A DNA stretch of 64,000 bases from Neoarius graeffei. Lineage: Eukaryota; Chordata; Actinopteri; Siluriformes; Ariidae. The stretch spans positions 38,913,198 through 38,977,197 of the forward strand of contig NC_083577.1 of assembly GCF_027579695.1 (NCBI RefSeq), in the 5' to 3' direction. The position numbers were made by a program, and so were the translations under genes. How positions within the stretch are numbered: position 1 is the stretch's first letter; each line of letters starts with the position of its first letter. A model generated the notes under the pieces. It saw only the letters and a list, made by a program, of their open reading frames with translations, searched no databases and was not told where the DNA came from. Below are positions 21,183 to 30,248 of the stretch, piece by piece.

Positions 21183-22376
21183 TTATTTTCTGGCTTGCAC
21201 CTCCATTACAGACACCATGCGCCCCATCATACTGAGGAACGCACTGTTGTCTGCCTCCAGTTTGTGCAGCAAGGCATCGTTCATTTCCTTGCTGTGCTGC
21301 AGGAACCTCTCGTCCGCCCGCTCAAGGTAGTCCAGGAGCTCAGTGTTGCTGTCTCGCTTCCTCTTAGCTGTGTACAAGAACAGAATAATGAGTAAAAGTT
21401 TTTATTACGTCATAAGTAGATTAACACAGGTTCAGCAATACAATATAAGAAACATGTCAGCTCAGCAATAAGAGCATTAGTTAACTGTTTACGGTTGGTA
21501 GGGGATTTTATATGAATGACTGGTCACTTATCACAGCATGTATTTATATTTTAAAGTCACACTATTCGGTATATATCCATGTTTGCATAGTATCCGGTGA
21601 GACAGACTACTGGATACTCAGCACAACAACTTACCAGGTCTGGTCTGCTGCGATTGTCCTGAGCTGCTGGATGATGCAGGAGAGCTGCAGTGGAGTGGAG
21701 ACATGAGGTCCTCATCCCCGATGGTGGACAACTCTATAAACCACATAAAAACAGCCAGTGTTGGGAAAGTTCACTTTCTACATGAACTATTTCAAAGTTC
21801 AGTTCACAAATTTTAAAATGAGCTAGTTCAGTTCATAATGAAAAATTTTGAACTAAGTTCACAGTTACAAAAATGAACTAGTGAATGAAACTATGCGTCA
21901 GATTTCATTACAACATTATACAAACAGACATTAACTGAAGTAGCTAGTAATGGTCACTCACTAAAAAAACTTTATGCAAGGCGAAAATGTTTGAAAAGAA
22001 ACTTACCAGGCTCTGATTGCGGCAGTGTGTCGTCCACCATCGCCGTCGCTGAATTTAAGGCTCCGGTGGCGTTATTTGTTGGTCTATCGCCGAGGACCGA
22101 GTCCAGAATATCGAAGTGGGGGTTCTTCCTCGGCCGCCCGTTGCCGCTTCGACCAAGGTCCTGGTCACTGTAGTCTTTCTTCAGCTTCTTTAATTTGTTG
22201 CTGATCTGCTCGAGAGTACGTTCGTACCCCGCCGCAGCCATCTCTTTTTGTATTTGGTGTAATACGGGCTTGGTCCGCATAGCACCCTCCAGTTTCGCCT
22301 GGACTTCATCTGTGGACCATATCGCTAGGAGACAGGTTGTCTCCTCCACAGACCACTGCTGCTTTACTGCATCCAT
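21183..22376 (-). CDS. Harbinger Myb/SANT-like DNA-binding protein, intact spliced gene
   Basis: Three exons join in phase with GT/AG borders: 22376-22007, 21733-21635 and 21367-21183 (370+99+185 nt, 217 residues plus stop). Exon 1 encodes MDAVKQQWSVEETTCLLAIW, then YERTLEQISNKLKKLKKDYS, the tryptophan and helix layout of a Myb/SANT-like domain (about residues 8-80). A basic GRPRKNP follows. Exon 2 is serine-rich. Exon 3 starts with basic AKRKRD and is a helical tail (LLDYLERADERFLQHSKEMN then DALLHKLEADNSAF) suited to protein contact. In Harbingers this protein brings transposase to the ends and nucleus; that is family knowledge. The gene is convergent with the transposase. Confidence 0.85.
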
Positions 22377-22620
22377 GATATCTTGTCGCTTAAAAATGGC
22401 GACCTTTCACGGTCTTGCTATTGTTGTTGGTCTTAACAACTCCGCCCCCACTGACGTAAGTGGTTCTTTCCTCTAGCCCAGCAAAGAGCTGGTGCTAGCC
22501 TGGAACCGGTTTTTCTGGCCCCAGAGCCAGTTCTTTGTCACTGGAAACAGAAAACCCAGTTCCAAACTAAGCACTGGCCCCGAACCAGCCCTGGAACTGA
22601 TTTGGTGGAAAAGGGGCATA

Positions 22621-22757
22621 TGTGTCAGCCCTGCGATGATTTGGTGATTTGTCCAGGGTGTACCCCGCCTCTCGCCCATAGTCAGCTGGGATAGGCTCCA
22701 GCTTGCCTGCGACCCTGCACAGGATAAGCGGTTACGGATAATTGATGGATGGATGGA
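22621..22757 (+). repeat. V-SINE-type SINE, right part
   Basis: The unit continues the SINE core at TGTGTCAGCCCTGCGATGAT, runs through GGATAGGCTCCAGCTTGCCT and ends in GATGGATGGATGGA. It is the right half of the copy split by Harbinger. Confidence 0.85.
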
Positions 22758-23045
22758 TTTATCGCCCCCATGAAATGGTTTGTCCCAAGTGATGAAAGTG
22801 CCAGAGGAGCTCATAAAAGAAAAGAGCACAGATACCCAGATACAGAGCAAACAGCACTGGTGCAATGTGGATTTATGATCATACTGAAGTTAAAAAGGAT
22901 GCCTAAAACTCATTCTTAAGCCTCCGTCACATTTGGAATTAGCAGGAATCAAGCAGAACCGGCCGGAATGAATTTTTTTTTTTCAAAATTCGTGCCACAT
23001 TCGGGTGGGAATTTCAAACTGACCAACATTCTTACAGCTTTGTAA

Positions 23046-23460
23046 GAATGCCGTTCGAATACTTAGAATGCACTTCGAACCTGCCTCAAATGATTCTTGC
23101 ACATTCCAGGTGTATTAGCTTTCGAATGCAGTTCAAATGTAGTTGGAACACAGTAGGAATACCTAGAATAATGCTCTTTGAATGCAGTAAGAATATTAAG
23201 AAAGTACTTCGAATGCCGTACGAGTGCAGTTCGATTGCTGCCCGAATACCACCCGAAATTGGGTTGGAAGGTGCCTCGAATGCTGTATGAATTCACCTCA
23301 AATGCAGTCAGAACGCTCCCAGAATAGCCACCGAATATGTTTCGAACGTCTAAGAATTCAAAGAGAATGCAGCTTGAATACTAATTAATGTACTTCGAAT
23401 GTAACACGAATGTCCCGAGTGTACCAAGAATGCCACCGGAATGGTCCCCGATAGGGTATA
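23046..23460 (+). repeat. 11-bp phased array, forward block A
   Basis: About 36 successive GAATG-type units start at 23046, 23057, 23066, 23077, 23088, 23124, 23135, 23146, 23157, 23166 and so on up to 23450. Of the 35 steps, 26 are exactly 11 bp, and most others are 9, 10 or 12. The commonest unit is GAATGCAGTTC or GAATGCCGTTC. The array ends a few bases before a TATA box. Confidence 0.9.
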
Positions 23461-23463
23461 AAA
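23457..23463 (+). promoter_or_regulatory. TATA box at the edge of the 11-bp array
   Basis: TATAAAA lies about 60 bp upstream of the ATG at 23516, at a distance fitting transcription start near 23485-23490. The preceding 11-bp array places dozens of similar sites directly upstream. Confidence 0.5.
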
Positions 23464-23515
23464 CGCTGCCGAATCTAGCATTTTCATCAGTCTTAGCCCA
23501 GACACCATAGAGTAT

Positions 23516-23780
23516 GGACCCCCTGGACCATGTTGCTTTGCTCCAGATTGCTGTCCTCCAGCAAGACCTGCTTGAAAGAGATGTGGAGGAGGCTTAGAGA
23601 AGAAACATTAGGAGGAGAAAACTCAGAAGGTATCAGACCCGACCATGGCCACGGCCAGTGGTGGAGTTCTTGACCTTGGCTCCCTTCTTCCTTGGCGGGA
23701 TGACATGAGAAACTTGGGAAACTTTTTAAACTTTTTAAAACAATGGACAAAAGGTTGATGTTGAGCAGGTGACTCCTCAA
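23516..23780 (+). pseudogene. Short arginine-rich exon, Harbinger exon-1-like
   Basis: The frame reads MDPLDHVALLQIAVLQQDLL then ERDVEEA, a stop, and RRNIRRRKLRRYQTRPWPRP. A leucine/glutamine-rich helix followed by an arginine cluster and W-x-R-P resembles the first exon of fish Harbinger transposases, such as the MDD...RRRR exon at 19073. An in-frame TAG breaks it, and no DDE part follows. The long minus-strand frame across the same bases has no family resemblance. Identification rests on composition and context, so confidence is low. Confidence 0.3.
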
Positions 23781-23854
23781 TGCAGATTGAAGTTCCAGCG
23801 GCAGCTAGCTGCGTTTTTACGCGATTCGGTGGTGTTCTGAATCACGTCTGGACT

Positions 23855-24062
23855 CATTCGAGGGCCAATCGGGACATTCCGACTGCATTTAAGATGTATT
23901 CGAGCGGCAATTGAAATATTCAGATGGCATTCGAAGTGCACTCCAGCTGAACTATTTTAATATCGAAACAGATTCCAGCAGCAATCGAGATGCACTCGAG
24001 GTGCATTCCGGCTAATTTGAGGCACATTCGGGACATTCTGGCAGGATTTGAAGTGGCTTGCC
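23855..24062 (-). repeat. 11-bp phased array, reversed block B
   Basis: Here the units appear as GAxTGCATTC (reverse complement of GAATGC). CATTC-type units end at 23859, 23870, 23879, 23890, 23901, 23912, 23921, 23932 and 23943, again mainly in 11-bp steps. Confidence 0.8.
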
Positions 24063-24077
24063 ATTTCTATTTTTCCC

Positions 24078-24300
24078 TCGAACGCAATCAGAATGTTTCG
24101 AATGCCGTAAGAATATTCAGAATGCAGTCAGAATGCAGTTAGAATACACTTTGAATGCCGTTCGATATTTCTCCTCTTCGAATGCACCTCGAATGTTTTG
24201 ATCATGAGCAAAACATTCAGGCCAGCCACAAGAATGGGCCTGAATGTTTGGAATGCACTCAGAATGCAGTTAGAATTTTTAGAATGCACTTCAAATATCC
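24078..24300 (+). repeat. 11-bp phased array, forward block C
   Basis: The forward orientation resumes, for example GAATGCCGTAA, GAATATTCA, GAATGCAGTCA, GAATGCAGTTA, GAATACACTTT and GAATGCCGTTC in succession. Spacing is 9 or 11 bp. Confidence 0.85.
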
Positions 24301-24362
24301 CGGAATATACGAAGAATTTTTATTCCGATGGCATTCCGGCTCGAGTGTGACTACCCTATTAA

Positions 24363-25830
24363 GAAGTAAATACTTTTCATATTGAAGTCATATTGAATAG
24401 GAGTTGCACAGGAGATATTCACACCTCCGACTGTTCGGATTAAAACTTTTTTCCTCCCAGGTGAATGCAGAAAGCATTTAAAAACATGCCCATTTAAAGA
24501 AAATGTCTAGTTTCAAAATATGAATATATGTAGAGTAACACTAATCTGCTAACACGTCCCAAAGTGTTTAATTTCTGCTTGCCTTCCTGATAAATTTCCA
24601 AAATATTCACGGAATTATCAAATACAAATGTGTAAGTCCAACATCTTAACTCATCACACACTGCCCACACACGTTTGATCCACCCTTTATCATGCCTTTA
24701 AAAAGTGCAGGGGTTTGCTAATAGTGTATATAGATACAATACTCTTAAAAAAGAAAAGAAATTTGCTTGAAAAATGTTGTCCCTCCAGCAGCCACACATG
24801 ATTACATATGAAATTCTCTATACTCACTTTTTTGCTTAAGGGCAGCATGTCTTTTCTTGTAGCCTCTCTCACTGTTTTTGTTTGTTTGTTTGTTTTAATA
24901 CTGTAATCAATCCACTTGAAAAAATCTGCAAACTTTGCAAATTCAGAAATTAAAAGAACATGATGAAATACACATAAGGTTCTTAACATACAGTTTTTGA
25001 AATAATAAATTACTTGTTCTTATCAAAATGTTATTAATACTTTATTGTCAGATAGTTAAAGAGCATTTGTTTTGTAAGATGCTCTTTTTGGGAAGACACT
25101 CGTTTAATTTGTCCTTCATTTATTTAATTTGTGGAAAACATCTTGACAGCAAACCCTCAAAGAACCAAAGTTACAAACAAACCAACAAAAAAGAGCATAT
25201 AGAGCAGCTTATTGTTGTGTTATACATAGACTGATATACAAAAGGCTTGCTTGTGTAAAAACTTTCTAACACCAAAAAAAAAAAGTACACACTGATTTTC
25301 CAACAAGAGTTAATGGAAGATTATGTCTTTAACATAACATACCACCTCTGTTTCATAGGTTTGCCTTCATTAACATGCTGTTTGGATGCTGCCCAAAAGA
25401 CCAAATGCAGGCTGGTGCAAAATGCAAATTGATCAATTCAGCATTGTTAAAATGATTTTAAAAGCCTGAAAATTACTCTAGTAACAGTGATTACAGGAGG
25501 AAAGTAATGCAACCAAAGGGCAAATATTAAAACAGAGTAAAACTGAGTAAGCCCATTCCCTTATTATTTTCTGAACTTTTTCCCAAACTTTTGTTTCAGT
25601 ATCCTCAAAATACATAGTAAATTTATTTTTGCAGTTTGTATTATGTTTGCATTATTACAGAGAATTTTCAAGAGTTTTCAAATGTAACTTTGTGCAGTTT
25701 TCTGAAGTGTCTCATCACCTTAATCTGTTTCTATTTGAGACATAATGAAGTGTGCTATATACAAGATCTGAAACTGTCAGTTGTTTCTTGTCCCTGCTTT
25801 GCATGAAATGTCAAATATAGTTTTTATATG
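24363..25830. other. AT-rich sequence, no gene seen
   Basis: About 1.5 kb of AT-rich DNA with a short (GTTT)n run near 24880 and oligo-A runs. No coding frame or known repeat stands out. Confidence 0.6.
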
Positions 25831-25832
25831 TA

Positions 25833-27488
25833 CAGTGGTGCTTGAAAGTTTGTGAACCCTTTATAATTTTCTATATTTCTGCATAAATATGACCTAACAC
25901 ATCATCAGATTTTCACACAAGTCTTAAAAGTAGATAAAGAAAACCCAGTTAAACAAATGAGACAAAAATATTATACTCGGTCATTTATTTATTGAGGAAA
26001 ATGAGCCAACATTACATATCAGTGAGTGGCAAAAGTATGTGAACCTTTGCTTTCAGTATCTGGTGTGACCCCCTTGTGCAGCAATAACTGCAACTAAACA
26101 TTTCTGGTAACTGTTGATCAGTCCGGCACACCGGCGTGGAGGAATTTTAGCCCATTCCTCCGTACAGAATGGCTTCAACTCTGGGATGTTGGTGGGTTTC
26201 CTCACATGAACTGCTCGCTTCAGGTCCTTCCACAACATTTTGATTGGATTAAGGTCAGGACTTTGACTTGGCCAGTCCAAAACATTAACTTTATTTTTCT
26301 TTAACCATTCTTTGGTAGAACGACTTGTGTGCTTAGGGTTGTTGTCTTGCTCCATGACCCACCTTCTCTTGAGATTCAGTTCATGGACAGATGTCCTGAC
26401 ATGTTCCTTTAGAATTCACTGGTATAATTCAGAATTCATTGTTCCATCAATGACGGGAAACCGCCCTGGCCCAGATGCAGCAAAACAGGCCCAAACCTTG
26501 ATACTACCACCACAATGTTTCACAGATGGGATAAGGTTCTCATGCTGGAATGCAGCGTTTTCCTTTCTCCAAACATAATGCTTCTCATTGAAACCAAAAA
26601 GTTCTATTTTGGTCTCATCTGTCCACAGAACATTTTTCCAATAGCCTTCTGGCTTGTCCATGTGATCTTGAGCAAACTGCAGATGAGCAGCAATATTCTT
26701 TTTGGAGAGCAGTGACTTTCTCCTTGCAACCCTGCCATGCACACCATTGTTGTTCAGTGTTCTCCTGATGATGGATTCATGAACATTAACATTAGCCAAT
26801 GTTAGAGAGGTCTTCAGTTGCTTAGATGTTACCCTGGGGTCCTTTGTGACCTCGCCGACTATTACACGCCTTGCTTTTGGAGTGATCTTTGTTGGTCGAC
26901 CACTCCTGGGGAGGTTAACAATGGTCTTGAATTTCCTCCATTTGTACACAATCTGTTGGACTGTGGGTTGGTGGAGTCCAAGCTCTTTAGAGATGGTTTT
27001 GTCACCTTTTCCAGCCTGATGAGCACCAACAACGCTTTTTCTGAGGTCCTCAGAAATCTCCTTTGTTCGTGCCATGATACACTTCCATAAACATTTGTTG
27101 TGAAGATCAGACTTTGATAGCTCCGTGATCTTTAAATAAAACAGGGTGCCCACTCACACCTGATTGTCATCCCATCGATTGAAAACACCTGACTCTAATT
27201 TAACCTTCAAATTAACTGCTAATCCTAGAGGTTCACATACTTTTGCCACACAGATATGTAATATTGGATCATTTTCCTCAATAAATAAATGACCAAGTAT
27301 AATATTTTTGTCTCATTTATAATATTTTTGTCTTGTTGTTGATGCTCATTTATAATATTTTTGTCCGTTTACCTGGGTTCTCTTTATCCACTTTTAGGAC
27401 TTGTGTAAAAATCCGATGATGTTTTAGGTCATATTTATGCAGAAATATAGAAAATTCTAAAGGGTTCACAAACTTTCAAGCACCACTG
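25833..27488 (-). mobile_element. Complete Tc1/mariner transposon
   Basis: The 1656-bp element begins CAGTGGTGCTTGAAAGTTTG and ends with the reverse complement (...CTTTCAAGCACCACTG). TA lies at both borders (25831-25832 and 27489-27490). Inverted repeats extend for about 200 bp, with a second matching block ending near GGCAAAAGTATGTGAACC, the IR/DR arrangement known from fish Tc1 elements. It contains a transposase gene with a single stop. Confidence 0.95.
26053..27075 (-). pseudogene. Tc1 transposase with one internal stop
   Basis: From the ATG at 27075 the frame reads MARTKEISEDLRKSVVGAHQ and runs 340 codons to GGHTRY. It stays in one frame throughout and is broken only by a TGA at about 26413-26415, after NSELYQ. 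It carries the paired DNA-binding helices (ISKELGLHQPTVQQIVYKW and VTSKQLKTSL), the GRPTK hook and a basic stretch. The catalytic motifs are VLWTDETKIELFG (first Asp), EQDNNPKHTS (second Asp) and SPDLNPIKMLW (third acidic position, usually Glu). SPDLNPIKMLW replaces the usual SPDLNPIE. The length equals the family norm. Confidence 0.92.
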
Positions 27489-27490
27489 TA

Positions 27491-28119
27491 GTTTATATTT
27501 CTGTAAATGACATACAACATGTCCACATCCTGTATGCACACACAAATTGGAATTCTTTATGTGGGCTCATCGTAAATATGGGCCTGAATATGTAAAGTAT
27601 ATTATAGTGCATTATATGTGCAACTAATTATACAGCTTCCATTTTGTTTCATTTAAATGTGACCCAGCATTGAAGTATGACAGCATTAATTTTAAGCATA
27701 GAATTTGAAAACAGCTGATTCAAAAGAAAATCAAAATAGAAAAAAATGGAAGCCTTAAAGCCTATACATAAGCTGAATATGTTACCACCATCTAAAACCA
27801 TAATTTGCACATTCATCTAAAACACAAAATATATATATTTTTTATTTTAAATACAAGAAATTAAAAGGAAAACTAAACAAAGATAAACAATGTATTAATT
27901 AATAATAAAAGGCAGTAGTTGCTTAAACCTCACTCTGTTTTTCTGGTTATCCCATCACACTGAAAACAATGAAAACATTCAAGTTTGGTCAAGAAAAATT
28001 CAAAACAGTATATGTAAGACACAGGCATATTAAGAAGTTGTGTGTTAGGTAATTTTGCATTAAACAACCAAATGATTAATGTGCCTGAAAATATTGTATT
28101 CTTCTGGTCACCACTGTTT
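27491..28119. other. AT-rich sequence downstream of the MORC3-like exons
   Basis: No gene or repeat is recognised. It may include the 3' untranslated region of the minus-strand gene whose stop lies at 28120-28122. Confidence 0.4.
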
Positions 28120-29390
28120 CTATGTAGAGGTTGCCTCTGTAGGGGAGATTTGATCTATAACCTGAGTGAGAATCTCATCAATGACTTCGCAATCGTAGTT
28201 CACCTGCTGAAGGTCCAGCGCAGGGACGAAGGCGACAAGGAGATGGGCTACTCTTTGTCTGAGTTCTCTTAATCTGAGGCTAAAAAGAAGAGAAAGTCTA
28301 TTTGAATTATTATGCTACATGTCATGGTTATTCCTCTGTCTCAAACACCAGATAATCTACAGTTTTATATCATTTTGAACCGCACAAACTGTATCACCAT
28401 ACACAAATATAATACAGATTTCATTGGTATTGTACTATCCTGGATATTTCTAGACATGATCGAGATTCTTACCTGCATGACTGCATGTTATTGTTTTCTT
28501 GTCCGATCTCTGGTCGGTCCTGTGTCTCATGCTGCTGTGTATCAAAGTTTCTTCCTGTTCCTGAGTTGGAGGCTTCTGCTGAAGTTGCTGCACTTTCTTC
28601 ATGAGAGGAAATAGGAAAATCTGTCTGGACCCCTTGATCTTCTACACTTACCTTCACCTTTTCTTTCTTCATCTCTTCTGAATCTTTCTGCAGTCTCTCA
28701 TAGCAGGTTAACAATGTGCGCCTCTCATCTACTAGACTGTCAACCTGTGTGTGAGGGAAGGACAAGATGAGAATTACAGGAATAGGACATGACACAAACT
28801 CGCATCATATCACTGGTAATGCATTTTATTCTGACAGGTTATTTAGGTTGCATTTTCCCTTTGAACGTTTATAACTTTAGCCTTTCATTTAGCTATTCTT
28901 GTTCTTTTTCTTGCTCTCTCACCTTATTTTGGAGCTGCTTTATCATCTGCTGGTACTGAATTTCATAGTTTTGCTGTTCTTCAGATGAACTACTTGGTAT
29001 GTTATAAAAACTCTTCCTTCTAGCTTTCTTTTGATTTTGGTTCTTTTGATTTAGGTCTTTGGATCTCTTCCTGAAATGAAGGAGAAACGAAATCATTCAG
29101 GTGCTCTTCATACTATATTATTGTGAAGGTGAATGAGACAGCGGGAGGGATAGGAGTACCTTGTAGGAGTAGAAGGGACAGGAGTGTCCCAAGTGACAAC
29201 TGAAGTGATACCAGAAGGTCTGGAGCCTAAAGGGTTAAAACACAGGTTACAACAAAACCATAAACAATAAATGATGGAGGATACACACACGTATATAAAA
29301 TAGGTCTTTACCAGCCCCTGTGTGAGAAGACGAAAGAAGGGCAGACCTGGGTGTCGTTTGGCAGGATGACTTGGGGCTAGAAGGGCTCTG
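28120..29390 (-). CDS. MORC3-like C-terminal exons (host gene, partial)
   Basis: Five exons with GT/AG borders join in phase: 29390-29312, 29226-29160, 29070-28923, 28744-28473 and 28279-28120 (726 nt, 241 residues plus stop). The product starts with a Ser/Pro/Thr-rich linker, then a basic tract (KRSKDLNQKNQNQKKARRK) and a coiled coil (QQMIKQLQNKVDSLVDERRT). An acidic, Gln/Glu-rich linker follows, then the tail LRELRQRVAHLLVAFVPALD with LQQVNYDCEVIDEIL. That tail resembles, from memory, the C-terminal coiled coil of MORC3, a nuclear GHKL ATPase with a CW zinc finger that acts on chromatin. The ATPase and CW exons were not found upstream. No stops or frameshifts are present, unlike the surrounding transposons. 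Confidence 0.6.
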
Positions 29391-29570
29391 CTGAGAGGAA
29401 ATACATGTGGATGAAGGATAGGGAAGGACTGAAAACTATGAATATTTGATTAATCAAGAAATTTCACATGGTAATGCATAGATTCTGCAATTAAGAATCC
29501 TTAAATATTCTTAACACATTATACCTATTCATATTGATGCTTATTATGCATATTTTCCTTCAACTATGCC

Positions 29571-30120
29571 AAGTCAAGTTTATTTGTATTGCGCTTTTAA
29601 CAACAGACATCATCAGAAAGCAGCTTTACAGAAAATTAAAGACTTTAAACATATAAGCTAATTTTATCATGAATAAATGTATTTATTTATCCCTGCTGAG
29701 CAAGCCTGTGGCGATAATGGCAAGGAAAAACTCCCTCAAACAACATGAGGAAGAAGGGGAATCAGACTCAAAAGGGAACCCATCCTCATTTGGGTGATAA
29801 CAGAAAGCATAATTATCAATAACTTGCTTCTAGAACTGTATCCTATATAGTCACAAAGTACAACTGTGTAACCAGGAAATTCATTATAGTTTTAGTGTGA
29901 AGTCTATTTTGTTGAAGTCATCAGCTGTTCATTGATGGAGACTTGAGTGTAAAACTGTTCATGACAACTGCGGTCCTAAAGTTATCATGGCAATTGTAGT
30001 CCTCAGCTATCAGAGGAAAACCGTAAGTGTCCAGAGCCATACTCCAAGTGCGACTGTTGACTGTCCATATGAGGCCATCCTCCACAGGAGCAATGTGATG
30101 AGACTCCAGCCAGACGTGTG
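29571..30120. repeat. Unclassified interspersed repeat
   Basis: It begins CAAGTCAAGTTTATTTGTAT and includes CCTGTGGCGATAATGGCAAG, AAAACTCCCTC and CAAAAGGGAACCCATCCTCA. I recognise these as a common fish repeat from memory, but not its class. No convincing frame is present. Confidence 0.5.
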
Positions 30121-30248
30121 TGTGTATATACAGTGGTGCATGAAAGTTTATGAACCCTTTAGAATTGTCTATATTTCTGCATAAATATGACCTAAACATC
30201 ATCAGATTTTCACACAAGTCCTAAAAGTAGATAAAGAGAATCCAGTTA

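Larger units (their letters stand above)
18829..22620 (+). mobile_element. Complete PIF/Harbinger transposon inserted in a SINE
   Basis: The 3792-bp unit runs TACCCCTTTTCCACC to GGAAAAGGGGCATA. It has extended terminal inverted repeats sharing CAGTTCCAGGGCTGGTTCGG, and TGT on both sides (18826-18828 and 22621-22623) fits a 3-bp target duplication. It encodes the two proteins expected of Harbinger: a DDE transposase on plus and a Myb/SANT-like protein on minus, converging. Exon borders can be read. This is the best-preserved DNA transposon in the window. Confidence 0.9.
22920..24358 (+). mobile_element. Element built of 11-bp phased repeats around a promoter and exon
   Basis: A 1439-bp unit lies between TTAA at 22916-22919 and TTAA at 24359-24362; TTA alone would also fit a Harbinger 3-bp duplication. 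The ends share GTCACA about five bases inside plus GAAT words. Most of the sequence consists of degenerate 11-bp units (GAATGCxxTTC) in three blocks, two forward and one reversed. The middle holds a TATA box and a short arginine-rich exon resembling Harbinger transposase exon 1. I read it as a non-autonomous, probably Harbinger-related element, but no transposase core is present and the assignment is tentative. Confidence 0.5.

Noticed and set aside
22920-24358. CRISPR-like array
   Set aside because: The repeats are 11 bp, degenerate and contiguous, without unique spacers, in a vertebrate genome.
24690-24989. 99-codon minus-strand ORF
   Set aside because: AT-rich, Phe/Lys-rich chance frame without a family match or splice context.
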